A stretch of 64,000 bases of DNA from Xylogone sp. PMI_703 (GCA_021399445.1 JAJTUQ010000008.1:620001-684000); one strand, 5' to 3'. Shown: positions 33,047 to 44,537, counted from the first letter of the stretch. Numbers and translations are program-made. The notes: generated by a model from the sequence alone, not told the origin.

Positions 33047-33826
33047 ATGCATTTCTACATCCTCGCGATACTGGTCGTCCTGACCCTAAGCGACGCCGAC
33101 GTGACTTTTCATTTCGAAAATCTCTGCAACCTATCTGGCCATCCATTACTGGAAATTACGCATCCACTAGCTTCAATGTTAATTGCAAGAACCACACCTC
33201 TCTAGCGCCGCGACTTACAACTTACCTAAGCTGATATCATACCATGCTGTTTGTACCATTTCACCCTGATCGTTCTCGCTCTTGTTGCCGATAGTGATTT
33301 CAAAGAGTGTTGTGTCGTCAGCAGATTTACCCCAACAGCTAGCCGTTCCACATGAACCCTAGCTCACAAGTAGTGCCATCAGGAAGGCAGTACTGCCTGG
33401 GCCAGACCCGACCCGACCATGGAGCAGTTATTGGGAGAGCAGTAAAGGTAAAATGAGGTGGTAGCGCTAGCCCCGCAGGGAGAGGATCCCGAAGACTGGA
33501 GGAACGGTTCCACCATTCTTAGATTTTACTGGGGACGGCTACCTATGTCCTACACAAAATATAATAATAAGAAATAGCACTCCTAGTTCTTCATGCGATT
33601 CCGACAGTAACCAGATGATTGGATGTCTGTCGGACTGTTCTCTGTATAACAGCGATCAGGCTTGTAGAGGTCAATTCAACGATATCAAAACTTGCCCTCT
33701 CAGCAGTCAGTGGTTCAAGACTACAGTACGTGCCCACATGCGTACAGCTATGCATATGATGAGAATGCGTCATTCACCTGCTCGCAGCCCGTGCAAGCCA
33801 TTATGGATATAACATTCAACTGTTAA
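33047..33826 (+). pseudogene. thaumatin-like gene copy with an internal inversion
   Basis: The copy runs opposite to the intact gene at 20815-21631, with promoter (TATATAA near 33003) and 3' flank included. Positions 33047-33158 are sense and encode the signal peptide. 33159-33505 is the middle of the gene (rest of exon 1, the intron and the exon 2 start) in reverse orientation. From about 33506 to the stop at 33826 it is sense again. About 75 bp of exon 2 is missing at the second junction, and a 4-nt deletion lies near 33131. No functional product is possible. Confidence 0.9.
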
Positions 33827-34667
33827 TGGGTTTTAGGGTCGGGCGTCGTTGGGAAACATAGTTACATTTAGAATTTATCAGAGATATTGCGTAAAAACTG
33901 CTGAGATAGGAGGATTAATTACCAATAAGACCGTGCAAAATCATCTCCGATCGCTTTCGCATATATTGGGAAATGACGGACCAAGGAAATGACGCGAATA
34001 TTATAGATAGATATAGCCACAAACCTGACGGATGATTGAAAAAAGCGCTCAACATCATTACTTCCACTGGCGTCTGCATCTGGTCAGCTATTCGCTGTCT
34101 CACTCTAATCCACTAGGGTTGCGGACACCAACCACAGACCCAGGACCTCAACACATTATTCCAGATAAAGAAATTTATTCCAGATTCAAGCTTCCAAAAA
34201 CCCAAAACCGTAAAACAGCCCCGGCACAACTGAACTCCTGCGTTCCATCATCTTGCTTGCAGCCAGTTCCAACACAATACCAATACCGGGTCCCTAATTA
34301 TCAACGGCGCACTCCATCAACTCAGAATCAAGCTGTTCCATTAGCATATGAGGGTGTGATCCGCATACATCGAATGGTTAAAAGACTGAAACCTTCCATC
34401 CTCATGCTTTAGGCAGCGATACGACACTCTAAAATGATCCAGGGATTAGCACGGATCCAGGCAATCCAGTTAGTCTTGCCGAAGCTTAGTGACTAAATAG
34501 GAAGTTTAGCTATCGAATGATTTACCCCCTAGTACTAAACGTACGCACTGTATAGTGCTTCATCATCTCCCTAGTTCCGGATCAATATCGTACTTGGTAA
34601 GCTAAGCGACAGGTTGTAACAGGAAGAGGCTAGAAAGTGAGACGCTGTAAAGCCACGCAGAAGCAGG
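33827..34667. other. thaumatin 3' flank, then no clear gene
   Basis: The first ~80 bp repeats the thaumatin 3' flank. A plus-strand ORF from an ATG at 34032 (126 aa, Pro/Gln/Asn-rich, no domain) ends at 34412; I cannot say whether it is real. Confidence 0.35.
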
Positions 34668-34712
34668 GCTGATCTGCTAGGCAACTTTGTTTTGACAACA
34701 ACCGACCATAAC
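34668..34712 (-). repeat. short inverted piece of the 19.6/28.9-kb repeat
   Basis: Reverse complement reads GTTGTCAAAACAAAGTTGCC, then TAGCAGATCAG, matching the core of the 19640 repeat over about 40 bp. Confidence 0.55.
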
Positions 34713-34979
34713 AACTTTCGGGACCACTCTCAAGTCCGCACCAATAAATAATATCAATGATAGTACGTTTGAAACATGCACACAAGGCACGCAATTCGCG
34801 TATAATGTAGAACTGTATTGTGGCTACGCAGGTGTACGGAGACGGGATGCGAAGAATGATCAGTGATGAAACGTATCTGCAAGTTTTCCAAGCAAAGGCA
34901 TTAAAAATCTAAATGGCGGATACTTTTGAAACATCTATGCCGAGCTCTTTCCCTACCTAGTTAATTCATTATATATTTT

Positions 34980-35745
34980 CATGTTTTCCAGCCAAAGTCG
35001 AGCAACACTCTGACACAAGAAGGGAACCAACTTTGACTGACTGTTTCCACGACCCTTTGTTCTGTTCGTGAAGTTATTATCGACCTATCTAATAATATTT
35101 TTCCCGATTAGGATTCGCACTGTTATATACTATTTGCTACATACCTATTCTTCCTCAAGCACCAATCTTAGCCCACTACTACTACCACCACTATCTCCTC
35201 CGGACGAAGATACGGTATTCCTGGCCCCACGCGAGCGAATCACCGCGACCAGCCTCCAGAAAACAACAAAGAGGCCAATTGCAAAACTTACTTTCTTCCT
35301 TGTAATTAATCGTGCCTCTTCTCGGGCACTCTTAATCCTTCAAAACAGCTGTTCTATCACCTCTTGCGCGGAACAGCTTTCGTCCTGCCACCTCATCTCA
35401 TTCAAGCCGAATAGCGACACGGGCTTCTCTCACGTCCCATCGATCAACACTCAGCCACTAGGCCAGCAGGGGCAAACTGACATGGCAACGCCTGGCACCG
35501 CGTTCGACATGCAATTCACTCCATTGCTGCCCTCCCAACTGCTGCTCGGAAGCCCCTTCCAGCCAGGTTCCCCAGGAACTTTCAGCCCCCACTTCCAGAA
35601 CTTTGCAACGTTCCAGCAGCAGTAGCAGAATACCCAGCAGGGCCAGCAGCAAGCACAGCAGCAACAGCAACAGGCCCAGAGCGTCAACGTCTCTCCGGGA
35701 ATGATGTCTAAAACCAGCCGAGCCGTTTATCTCGGAAATATTCCT
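34980..35745 (+). pseudogene. captured 5' end of an Nrd1-like RNA-binding protein gene
   Basis: From the ATG at 35482 the frame reads FDMQFTPLLPSQLLLGSPFQ, then a Gln-rich tract, then SKTSRAVYLGNIP. That is the N-terminus and start of the first RRM of the fungal Nrd1 family (negative regulator of differentiation), recognised from memory. A TAG at 35623-35625 interrupts the CAG (Gln) run and is one C-to-T change from CAG. Identity stops right after GNIP (35745), possibly at an exon end. The ~500 bp before the ATG is pyrimidine-rich and leader-like, so promoter and 5' UTR probably came along. No RRM body is present. Confidence 0.7.
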
Positions 35746-36313
35746 CTTGAGATTTTGGTCCCCACGATCCGGCTCATCTCGTGAACAATAGAAATATATT
35801 AGAGAAGGGGATGATTTAGCTGATGAGATTTCCGCGGGATCAGTTACTCGAAGAGTTGACTTGAGCGACTCAATAATAGAAAAGCTGAGAGAGCGGTTAG
35901 CAGTGGTAGTCAGATCCCAAGGCTGTAGCTCGTGCATACATAAGGCTGGTTTTGCCTGAGCCAGCTGTCTGTTCGTTAGAATGCCGAAGAGCAGTTATCA
36001 TCCCTCCATCCAGTGAAGGTATCATGCTTGAGTATCCAAGATCCGGAATCAGACATGAGATTACGCCCGACCTGTTTATGGTGTCCTACATAGTCTATTT
36101 TCGATAACCACTCGTGGAACTGATCGGATTCGTTTGGGAACCTTCTTCCTCACGTTTCAGGGAATTCGAGCGAATGTCGGCGATATTTTCTAAAATTTGA
36201 TCTTGAGATCTGTTAGGCCAGTTCAAGCAGACGAGCTAAATAAAGAGGGGTTGTGTTTTATGGATAAGAATTTATTGGTAGTATTTTGAGGTGGCTTCTA
36301 AACTCGATAGCTG
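35746..36313. other. no supported gene
   Basis: After the Nrd1-like break I see only short ORFs. No transposon end could be identified next to the captured fragment. Confidence 0.35.
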
Positions 36314-36562
36314 TTACGTACCTAAGGCCTCGCGGAGAGTCTGCACTTGGGTAGCCTGAACTGGACCTAATATGGAAAAGACCACGACCTGGTTATCTGA
36401 ATAATGTGTTGTCCCTGTACGCAGAGTAGGAATGATTGACAGCATGAGAATGGTCTCTGGTAGTGGCTGTCTATGTGCCTCCATCTTAATGGCTGTGGTG
36501 TTGCCCATATAACTGTATGCTGGATTGTTCGGCTTTGCCTGTAATCCTAGTATCAAGGTCAC
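36314..36562 (-). pseudogene. isolated exon of an unknown gene
   Basis: Minus-strand frame containing NPAYSYMGNTTAIKMEAHRQ, PETILMLSIIPTLRTGTTHY and VVVFSILGPVQATQVQTLRE. An acceptor-like TTACAG before it and a GTACGT donor after LREAL suggest an internal exon. The family is not recognised. A more decayed inverted copy is at 2812-2990. Confidence 0.4.
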
Positions 36563-37422
36563 CGCTCACACTATTTGAAATGCAAATTATCGTCTTGGTC
36601 GGAAAGGATTCTGTAGAGCGTTATTTGCAATGGAATCTAGCAAGAAGGGAAAGGCGAAAAAGTTTTTTGCAAAAGTTTATGTCTTTCAAACAGACGCCGA
36701 GCGTTGATCAGCACAACAATACTTCTCTGCCACGTTATGATTCAATATCGCCTTTGATGCTTAATCGGGGGTAACAAAGTGAATGCTGAAATCCAGGACA
36801 TATCTCAGCTGAGGCAGGAAAGGGGTTGAGCTAATATTATCGTCTTTTCCTTGATGGCTGCACTAGAATTAGTTAAATGTAACTTAGTTGAATCCAGTCC
36901 GTTAAACAATCAGCTTCATAGACTAATCGGTTACTATATCGCACGGTGTCATTAACTTTACTGGCGAGCTAAATCTGATTTGCATTACACTATACTCTAA
37001 AGGCAACATGCCCCAATCATCCCTCAAGCTACATGGTAATTGGCATTCATCACACAATCCTGCCCTTTTGCATAGCTTTACCAATGCTGTGGAGCATCAC
37101 GTAATCCTGAGTAGTTATTCTAATGATAACTGAAAAGGATACTCTAGACAATAAACCCTAACATATTTGAAAAGTTACCAGTTATTATATTTTAAAACAC
37201 CTAACATTAATTACAAGTCAAAAACAATAGCAGCGTTATCAACTTCTGAAGGAACGGAAGATCATAGCCATTGGCGCCAGCATATAGAAAACAAGCTTAT
37301 AGTAAGGAGACGGAGAGTAAAGCATGGAGACGTAGTGACCGTTATCCACGAAAATAAAACGAGACGACACTTATGGAAGGCCCCGAAGAAGTATAGAACA
37401 CACGCGCTTAATGATTGTTGAT
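36563..37422. other. no supported gene
   Basis: Plus-strand ORFs at 36517-36774 and 37167-37421 show no domain. Nothing else seen. Confidence 0.35.
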
Positions 37423-38182
37423 TTAAATATCTGGTACCGTGGAGGGATTGATATCCGGAAGCTCTTGTGGACCCGAGATCCTTCCAGATATAGCAAAACC
37501 AAGCTGAGATGCTCGCGGCTCGCGAAGCGCGGGATGTAGTTCCGTAGGTGGTACTGGATCTATATTCTCAACTTGAGACTCATTGTCGTCATCTATCTCT
37601 GTTGGTGGATAAACGTTTCTTGAGGGGGGCGTAGCGTAAATATCCTCGTGGTTCTGGAAAGGAAATGTTTCGATAACATGGGCTGGACCTCCACGAAACA
37701 CCCTCCTCTCCCCATATTCAGGGCGTGGAATGTCATAAGGTGATGAATGAATAATGGGCGAGTTGCCTGCCGCAATAGCCTCGTTATTCTCCACCCCCGG
37801 CATCGTTCGGGTAGGGGAGATCCTCCGATAGCCTCTTTCATTTGGGCCCAGAGAGCGGCGAACACCGTTTCCTCCTTCGATATCCAGCCTACTCTGCTCG
37901 CCTATCTCAACATCAGGCTTGTGGGTAGAACGATGCCACCTGCTGATAATAAACAGGCATGCGGATGCAATATCGAACAGTGTTACAATAATGTACGCTT
38001 TAAGGCTGTGCGCATGTACGGCAGTGAACCATAGAATATCAGGGGCAATGCTGTGAGGTCTTAGCTGTGGTTCGGATACTTCTACGAGAAAGTATGTACC
38101 AGGCAATAACAATATATCCAATAAAACAGACCTGATTTAATGAAGTTTTGCAAAGCAAGTGGATGAAGATGTGGAAGAGCGG

Positions 38183-38190
38183 TCCACCCG
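38183..38190. repeat. hAT target-site duplication, left
   Basis: TCCACCCG immediately left of the element; the identical 8 bp follows the right end at 41437-41444. Eight bp is the standard hAT duplication length. Confidence 0.95.
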
Positions 38191-41100
38191 CAGTGTATCC
38201 AAAAGTATTACTTCCGTAATTACTGCAGTATTCTAGCCCAAAAATACTACTACCGTATTCCTTTATGCCGTATAAAATTCCAGATCTAATACTTTACAAT
38301 AAACCGTATTACAACGGTATTATAAAGTATACAGTATATACCTTTTAACCTCTACATAGTCACCTGATCAAACTTTAATCTAACATCCTGACTCTATCTC
38401 TTCTGATCCTATACTTGACTCCACTCTTACAGTCTGTATTTTTCTCCATGACTTAAGGCATTCAATTGCTTCTGTAGTATCGCTCTGCAGACGGTTGCGG
38501 CGATCTGAAATAGTGATATTTGCCGAGGAAAATAGGCGCTCAGGTGCAGCCGACATAGCAGGAATTGTAAGTATATCAAGAGCCATTTTGGATAGATTTG
38601 GATATAATCGTTGCTGGCGCTCCTCAAGCCACCAGGAGCACGCACCCTTGCCCCCTTTTATATGATCATGAGGGATTGGAGACTCTCGAATATACCGGAA
38701 ATACTCATCAATATGATCAGCCCTCCTACCTGATTTTTGCTGCTTCCAGGTAGTAAATGTATTTGGTAGTTGCTGATTAGTAGTATCACTGCTATGATCA
38801 CCACTAAGAGTACTTGTTAGATCACTTGTTAGATCGCTAGTTAGATCATGGTCACCGGTAGAGCGATACTTCTTCCATAGTTGTACAACCATGGCCTTAG
38901 CATCCGGGATCCATTCTGGCTCCCAGGTTGAGTTTATATACTCCCATTTCATACAAGGGTCGAGAACAAGAGCTGCTATGTAGGCTGAAGAATCGTTGGT
39001 TTTAGAATAGTATTTATCCAGCTTTGACCACGCTGAATTAACTCTAGATGCCATAAACGGATCGTCCTTATACCTAGTTTTAGCCTCTTCAAATAGACTA
39101 AGAAGGTAGTCCATCGCAGGTAGGCAGTTCTCAAGAGTTGTGGCAGAAGATTGAGTAGCCATCAAGGTATTATCAATATTAGTAAGTAGCTTATTATACT
39201 ATATATTATTATTAGTCGAGCTTTAAGAGAAGATCTTAGATGGTGTAATACTTGTCCTAGTAATATCCAGTTGTCCTGAGTCAAGTAATTTATACTGTCC
39301 TTATCCCACGAGTTATAATATCTCTCGATATAACTCTGGAGTTTTATAGCACGTTGGATTAGCTTATGCCAGGAATTCCACCGGGTTGAATTATCGCATG
39401 GCAATGTGAGGCCATTACTAATAGCCTTAAATCGCTGGAGTTTCTGAGGATCCCTGGCAAATGTAACAGCTAAATTATGGAGCTTTCCAAGGGCTCCAAA
39501 GCGTTGGTTGGTATTAATCTCATTAAGGGAGGCTCCTTCAGCTAGTTCAATATCCTTAACACAAAGAAAGTCCTGAACTACAAGGTTAATGATATGGCCA
39601 AGGCAGCGTATTCGATGTTCAGTAGTATTATAATCATAGGGAAGTGCTAGTTAGTTTAAAGATTAGTATTAAATGGCTATTATAACTGGTAATCAAGGTT
39701 CTATTAGGGAAATGCGTACCAGAACTTAAAGCAGCCATTAGAGTATCATTATTTGTTGCGTTATCCATTTGGATATACCCTAGCTTATGGGTTATGCCAT
39801 AGTCCTGTAGGATATCTAGGACTATAGGAGCTAGATTCTCTCCTGTATGACGTCCTTGAATTTCTCGTAATGCAAGGACATATTCCTGTAATTGACCGCC
39901 GACTATTGTGTGTCCAATAACACCTAGGATAGGGAGATGATTACCCGAGGTCCAGGAATCCAGAGATAGGTGGATACACGACTGAGAAGTCTGGAGTTGC
40001 TGTCGCATAGCTTCTCTTTCGATAGTGAACTGATCTATGATAAGGGCTTTGGCTGTAGAGGGCGACTCTGGTAGTAGGTTATCTGCTTCTGGGTTGATAT
40101 ATCGTATAAGGCTCCTGAATGAGGCTGCATGAATCAGGCCAAAGGGCTGGTTACAGGATATTTGGAAATTGATATATAATTGCTCTAGAGTCCTGGCACA
40201 GATAGTTGTTGAACATTGTTCATTTGCTATAATAGAATTAGTATAGGGTAGTAGAAAGGTAAAATACCTACTATTATCTAAGGTAATACGCTGTCTTTTT
40301 CGAGGGTAATTTTCTCCAAACGTAATAGCCTCTTCAATTGTCTGCTGGCGTTTTATTATACGGTCTTCACGAGGTGAGTTTTCTGATAACCCATGGGCCG
40401 ATTTTAGGTGTTGCTTCATAATAGCTGTACCGCCATTTAATGTATATCTCTTTGGACAGTATTTACATCTCCATTCCAGCTTTCCTGTTGTGGGGTGATA
40501 GTATAGAGCCTCCGTGTCTAAATCTGGCATATGTTTAAAGACCCAGCATGTTCGAGGTCGGTGGCGTTCAGACTTAGAAGTAGATTCAGAGTCAAGGGAT
40601 GACTGAGAGTTAGGGGAGGACTCGCATTCAGGGGTCGCGTCGAAATAGATAGGATCGGATCCTATATGTTTATAAGGATCTATTAATTAATAGTTTCTTT
40701 AACCATTACCTACCTCGTTCAAGAGACGGAGAATCAAAGTCAGCAAATGAGAAGGGATCAAGGGTTAAATAAGCCATGGCTAGGACCAATACATAATAAG
40801 AATAAGGAGCAGGGTAAATGAAGTAGTATAGCTGACAAAGAATGATATAGCCGAGTCATATAAGACAGTGATATCGAGGATAGACTATATAGAAGTAAAT
40901 ATCCAGGATCAGTGATCTGGACCAGTAAGTAACTGAAATTAGCGATTTAATTGAATTAGGATTAATCTTTCTATATTGTGTAAGTGATCTAGAATTAGAG
41001 TGTTTTTCACGAACGCGTTACGGAATCAAAAAGTGGGCGATTTAGAATAACATAGTAGAAAATGTGATTAAAATAAAATCACGTGCAGGATTACGTGTAG

Positions 41101-41436
41101 AATAGGTAGGACTATCTCTGAAGTCTATTTTCACTATAACTTGTTAATAATCAAACAAAATATCATTTTGGAAGCAAGTTAACTAAAAAAGCAGTTATGA
41201 TAATATAGTATTATTGAAGATATTCCCAGAAATTAAGCTTTTAAGCCCCATTTTTATATTACCCCACTTAAAAAGTATAAACAGTAAATATCGGTAATAC
41301 CTTTTAATACTGCGGTATTAAATAGTAAGTATTAATTTTGCGATCGTATATTTTATGGGTCATGGTATTGTATTAAAAGGTATTATAAAGTATTACCGCG
41401 GTGGTAAAAATATACCGCATACTTTTGGACACACTG
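38191..41436 (-). mobile_element. complete hAT DNA transposon, 3,246 bp
   Basis: The left end begins CAGTGTATCCAAAAGTAT. The right end, read inward on the opposite strand, begins CAGTGTGTCCAAAAGTAT (17 of 18 match). Both are flanked by the same 8-bp TCCACCCG. Subterminal regions carry many GTATTA/TACCG motifs in both orientations, typical transposase-binding material in hAT elements. The minus strand carries one transposase gene with minor damage. Matching ends and a perfect duplication argue for a fairly recent insertion. Confidence 0.93.
38380..40777 (-). pseudogene. hAT transposase, nearly intact, one frame break
   Basis: ATG at 40777. Exon 1 (40777-40714), a 34-nt intron ending ATTAATAG, exon 2 (40679-39720), and a 73-nt intron (39719-39647, GTACGC to CTAG, with a TACTAATC branch site) keep one frame. 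Domains in order: a BED-type zinc finger (WRCKYC...HLKSAHG), the RNase-H-like core start (LSLDSWTSGNHLPILGVIGH), RIRCLGHIINLV, PCDNSTRWNSW, and the C-terminal hAT dimerisation region (WWLEERQQRLYPNLSKMAL, then PAMSAAPERLFSSAN). Between LGQVLHHL and ENCLPAMDYLL (about 39165-39240) the frame changes; no good splice pair fits, so this is probably an indel. A DLTS repeat (residues DLTSDLTSDLTS) sits in the variable linker. Confidence 0.8.
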
Positions 41437-41444
41437 TCCACCCG
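41437..41444. repeat. hAT target-site duplication, right
   Basis: TCCACCCG, identical to 38183-38190. Confidence 0.95.
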
Positions 41445-41577
41445 ATAGGATACATGTAACTATAGCAATGTATTTTATTGTTGGTGAAGATGGATCATTT
41501 AACGAGATGATAATTATACCTATTTGGCCAGAGAATTTGGCCAAATATGCGAGATAAAGTAGATTTAATGGATCCAT

Positions 41578-43202
41578 ATTAAAGGGGACACTAAAGGTAG
41601 GGTAAAAACTATTTGTTTCAGTTAAATCTTTTTCATTGCTTATATACTTTTATCGTCGCCACGCTTTTAATATCCCCTGACATTTTCCAACATTTTTCTT
41701 TCAGTTCTAACAGATAGCCGTTGCACAGGATTTGCGGATTTTCTAACACTTTTGAGGATGCAATGTAAAAAGCGATAGGCACGGCCCCAGATGTCCAACC
41801 AGCGGGGCTGTGCATTGGGAGGTCAAACCCCGTTCCGGAGCTAGAACGGCTGTTTGCCCCACCGGTAAGGCTGATGGCAGTCATTTGTGGGGTCATCAGT
41901 ATCACCACGCGCGTCTAAGAAGTCAAGCAGCGCTTAGCCTGCATCTGCGTATGGCCGACAATTATAGCTTGCGTTTACTTGCACTAGATTCCTGCGCACC
42001 ATCGCGTCTCGCGTGACTGCAGCCCATAGGGTGAGGGTTGATCGATGGTTGACCGTGCCCTTCGCCATGTTAGCATGTTCTTGCCTTAATCCATGCAAGG
42101 GACAAGATAATAGTTGTTAGATGCTAAGAGAGAAATCCTAGATCCATTGATTTGCTATTTGCTTGGTAAAGTGCGCTCCCGCTATGAACTCAAAAATGCT
42201 GAGTCCGCGTCCGTCAAAGAGTGAGAAGTCATGTAGCTGAGTTTATGTCTCAGAGAGAGAAAATATGTATCTGGGATTTTCGCGTTGAGCTTCAGGATGC
42301 CGGCGAGATATAACATACTAAGGACTTGATCTGTTGGCCGTGTGTTATATGGCAGAGATCTCCCTCAAGGGAGAGCAAGGCATAGGGAGAGCAAGTCATG
42401 GTGAAATCCTCGATGGATTCTCACCCGGATTCATGACGGTTCCCCAGGGACACATTCTTTGTCCCCTATCTGCGCTGGATAGGATTCGGGATGAACCTGA
42501 GTTGAGCGCAGGAGCGACCTGGTTGCGTTAGAGGGCCGCCCCATCCTTAACATCGAGCAAAAGGGCTGAATGCAGCCTGCCCGTTGGTTAGATATCCGAC
42601 GTGCAGCAAAGAGGTGTGGTGTCCCTGTCGGCCGGAAGGGGTCCTAGGATTGCGATGTGGTAACGGTGTTGGTTATTGCTAGGCTAGAAATGGATCTCGG
42701 ATTGCTTGCGACTGCGGCCAGAACCGTGCCCTTGAGCTGGAAAGCCTTAAGGATGTGCCTTGAAAATGGACCCATGCAGTTTGCGGTTTCTTGATCCGAA
42801 AATATTGAATCAAGAAATTGACGACACAGCGATGGGGTCTGACTTGCGGATGGCTGTTTGGGGGATACGGCTGTCCATAGATTCAAGAAATCGCTTCACT
42901 TCACTCGTCTTTGTTCCTCACCCCCTCATCCAGCGCCACCAACAGATTTCGTCCGCATGACTGTTACCTTGTTAATGCAACCATTCTGCTTGGTCAATCA
43001 AAGCCGTTCTATGCAAAAGATCACACAAAGGCACATAACTAGGGTGTAACTCGGTGGGGCATGTGATGACGTTTGGTGGCAAAAGGAAGGCGCGACTCTA
43101 CGGCAAAAGCTAACAAGATTGATTATGGTAAATTTTTATCAATTCTGTTCATCTGTCTAAAAGAGATCATTGAACGTTCGAACGCACTCGCACCACTCCT
43201 CT
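41578..43202. other. 5' region of the split gene, then no supported gene
   Basis: A minus-strand ORF (41908-41633) and several short plus-strand ORFs (for example 42334-42531) lack domains. The stretch 41800-42560 is slightly more GC-rich than its flanks but I cannot identify it. Confidence 0.35.
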
Positions 43203-43898
43203 CTAACATGTCCGAGGCCTCTTGTTAGTAGTACCATCATGCCGCTTTGAAATCTCACCGGGTCGAGTCCCAGGTCCGCAGCAGTCACCATAACCAACAA
43301 TTGTATTCCGAACCGCCGACTCCAGTGGTTTTATACGATTTGCGCCATATGTCTCATACGGGTAGATGCTATGACCCTTAGAGCATGGTGATGAATCTGG
43401 CGATGAATCCTCCGCCGACCTAAGATCGAATTCGTCATCGGGTAATGGAACTCCATTCTGTACGAGATATGTCGAACTGTGCGCGTATTTCGACATCTCA
43501 TCCTTCTCTTTGCTTACCCACTCGCGGACAATGTCTTTGAGACGCTCTATCTCTAGCTTCTGAGCCCAGAAAGATTCCTCGAGCCCATTGCAACGTTCTT
43601 CAAGTTTCTTATATAACTGCCTGTCATTCTGACCACTGCTGTTGGTCTTTTTGGTTTGGCTATTAAATATCTCTTCTAAGCTCGATGTTGCTAAGTTCAT
43701 TATTGCTTCTGCTTTGGATCCGATTTTGGAGAACAGCTCAGCTTGATTGTGATTATACCCGCCATCTTGGATTTCGTGCTCATCACCACCAATGATATTA
43801 GGTGACGAAGGCGGGGTAGCAACCGAATCATCGAAGTCTGACATGGAAAGACTCGTAGAGTGACTGCGTGAAATGAGTTTGGTGTTGCATGATCGCAT
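43203..43898 (-). CDS. acidic coiled-coil protein, 231 aa
   Basis: Clean single-exon frame with an ATG at 43898; a second ATG at 43844 (MSDFDDSVATPPSSP) is an equally good start. The middle (about residues 75-140) is a heptad-type helix: YKKLEERCNGLEESFWAQKL, then EIERLKDIVREWVSKEKDEM. The flanks are Ser/Pro/Asp-rich and disordered. No signal peptide or enzyme motif. The start is 27 bp downstream of the broken gene ending at 43925. It belongs with the other small coiled-coil accessory genes of the window by layout only. Function unknown. Confidence 0.55.
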   Translation of the reverse strand: MRSCNTKLISRSHSTSLSMSDFDDSVATPPSSPNIIGGDEHEIQDGGYNHNQAELFSKIGSKAEAIMNLATSSLEEIFNSQTKKTNSSGQNDRQLYKKLEERCNGLEESFWAQKLEIERLKDIVREWVSKEKDEMSKYAHSSTYLVQNGVPLPDDEFDLRSAEDSSPDSSPCSKGHSIYPYETYGANRIKPLESAVRNTIVGYGDCCGPGTRPGEISKRHDGTTNKRPRTC

Positions 43899-43924
43899 GT
43901 CTTCTCACAAGAGGTGTCCTCGAC

Positions 43925-44390
43925 TCAAATAGAATTCACGATAGCAACCAACTGGAAGTTCGCCACACCTTCTCTGAGAATTATAATTCGATCGTATTTT
44001 TCAGCCATCCTTCTAGGAATTTTGGCCTTTTGTCACTGATCTGAGTGGTGTCCGCTTTCTGACCCTTGTAGATATGAGAACGAGCTCTGTGCCGCCTGTG
44101 CCGCCTGCGCCATTGAGTAGTATAACATGCTCTGGGTAGAATATTACATCACGAGAAGAATATCCCGTTTTTGGAGCGGCAAGATCCCTTATATCGAGAA
44201 TCGAATTTGGATAAGCTAGAAACGGTATGTAGTTCATGTTTTGATCCGGGAATAATCCAACTAAGTGCCACCCAGAGAAGTACGGCATCGCACACCAGTG
44301 ATTAGGCGTCTCGCTTCACAACGGCCCAGCAGAGCCACGAGCAGCCCAACTGCTGTGCACAGGGTTACCTTCAGTAAATTTGCTATACAT
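43925..44390 (-). pseudogene. broken accessory gene, unknown function
   Basis: From an ATG at 44390 the frame reads MYSKFTEGNPVHSSWAARGS, meets a TGA, and continues in the same frame (MPYFSGWHLVGLFPDQNMNY, then HVILLNGAGGTGGTELVLIS, then KRTPLRSVTKGQ). A stop at 44013 follows, caused by an apparent 1-nt shift. After it RRMAEKYDRIIILREG and FQLVAIVNSI continue to a TGA at 43925. The first TGA is one C-to-T change from CGA. A glycine-rich GAGGTGGTE turn is the only striking motif. Two lesions make it inactive. Confidence 0.5.
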
Positions 44391-44537
44391 CGGCGGGTTT
44401 TGATACGATCATTACAACTACGACTAGAGACGCAGTTTCATTTGTACGAGTAAGGGATTGAATGAAGCTACTGTATTGTAACAATATAACATAAACTAAA
44501 CCACCTTACTGTGGTGGGTAGGGTTAGGATACGACCT

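Larger units (their letters stand above)
37423..41577 (-). pseudogene. membrane-protein gene split by a hAT insertion (pre-insertion 277 aa)
   Basis: The minus strand has an ATG at 41577 and runs 47 codons to the hAT target site (41437). Across the element the same frame resumes at 38182 for 17 codons. A 67-nt intron (38131-38065, GTCTGT to CCACAG) then joins 38064-37423 in phase, giving 277 residues without the element. Hydrophobic segments lie around IKYIAIVTCILSGG with PLFHIFIHLLC, and around DILWFTAVHAHSLKAYIIVT with LFDIASACLFII. A long hydrophilic, Pro-rich cytoplasmic-type tail follows. The family is not recognised. With the element in place, translation enters the hAT end and stops after about 17 more codons. 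Confidence 0.6.

Noticed and set aside
35068..35481. Protein extension upstream of the Nrd1-like ATG
   Set aside because: The frame is open, but the sequence is low-complexity and pyrimidine-rich like a fungal 5' UTR, and the family starts near the ATG at 35482.
41383..41436. Extra residues of the split membrane protein after the target site
   Set aside because: These codons are the hAT terminal repeat itself, read through by chance.
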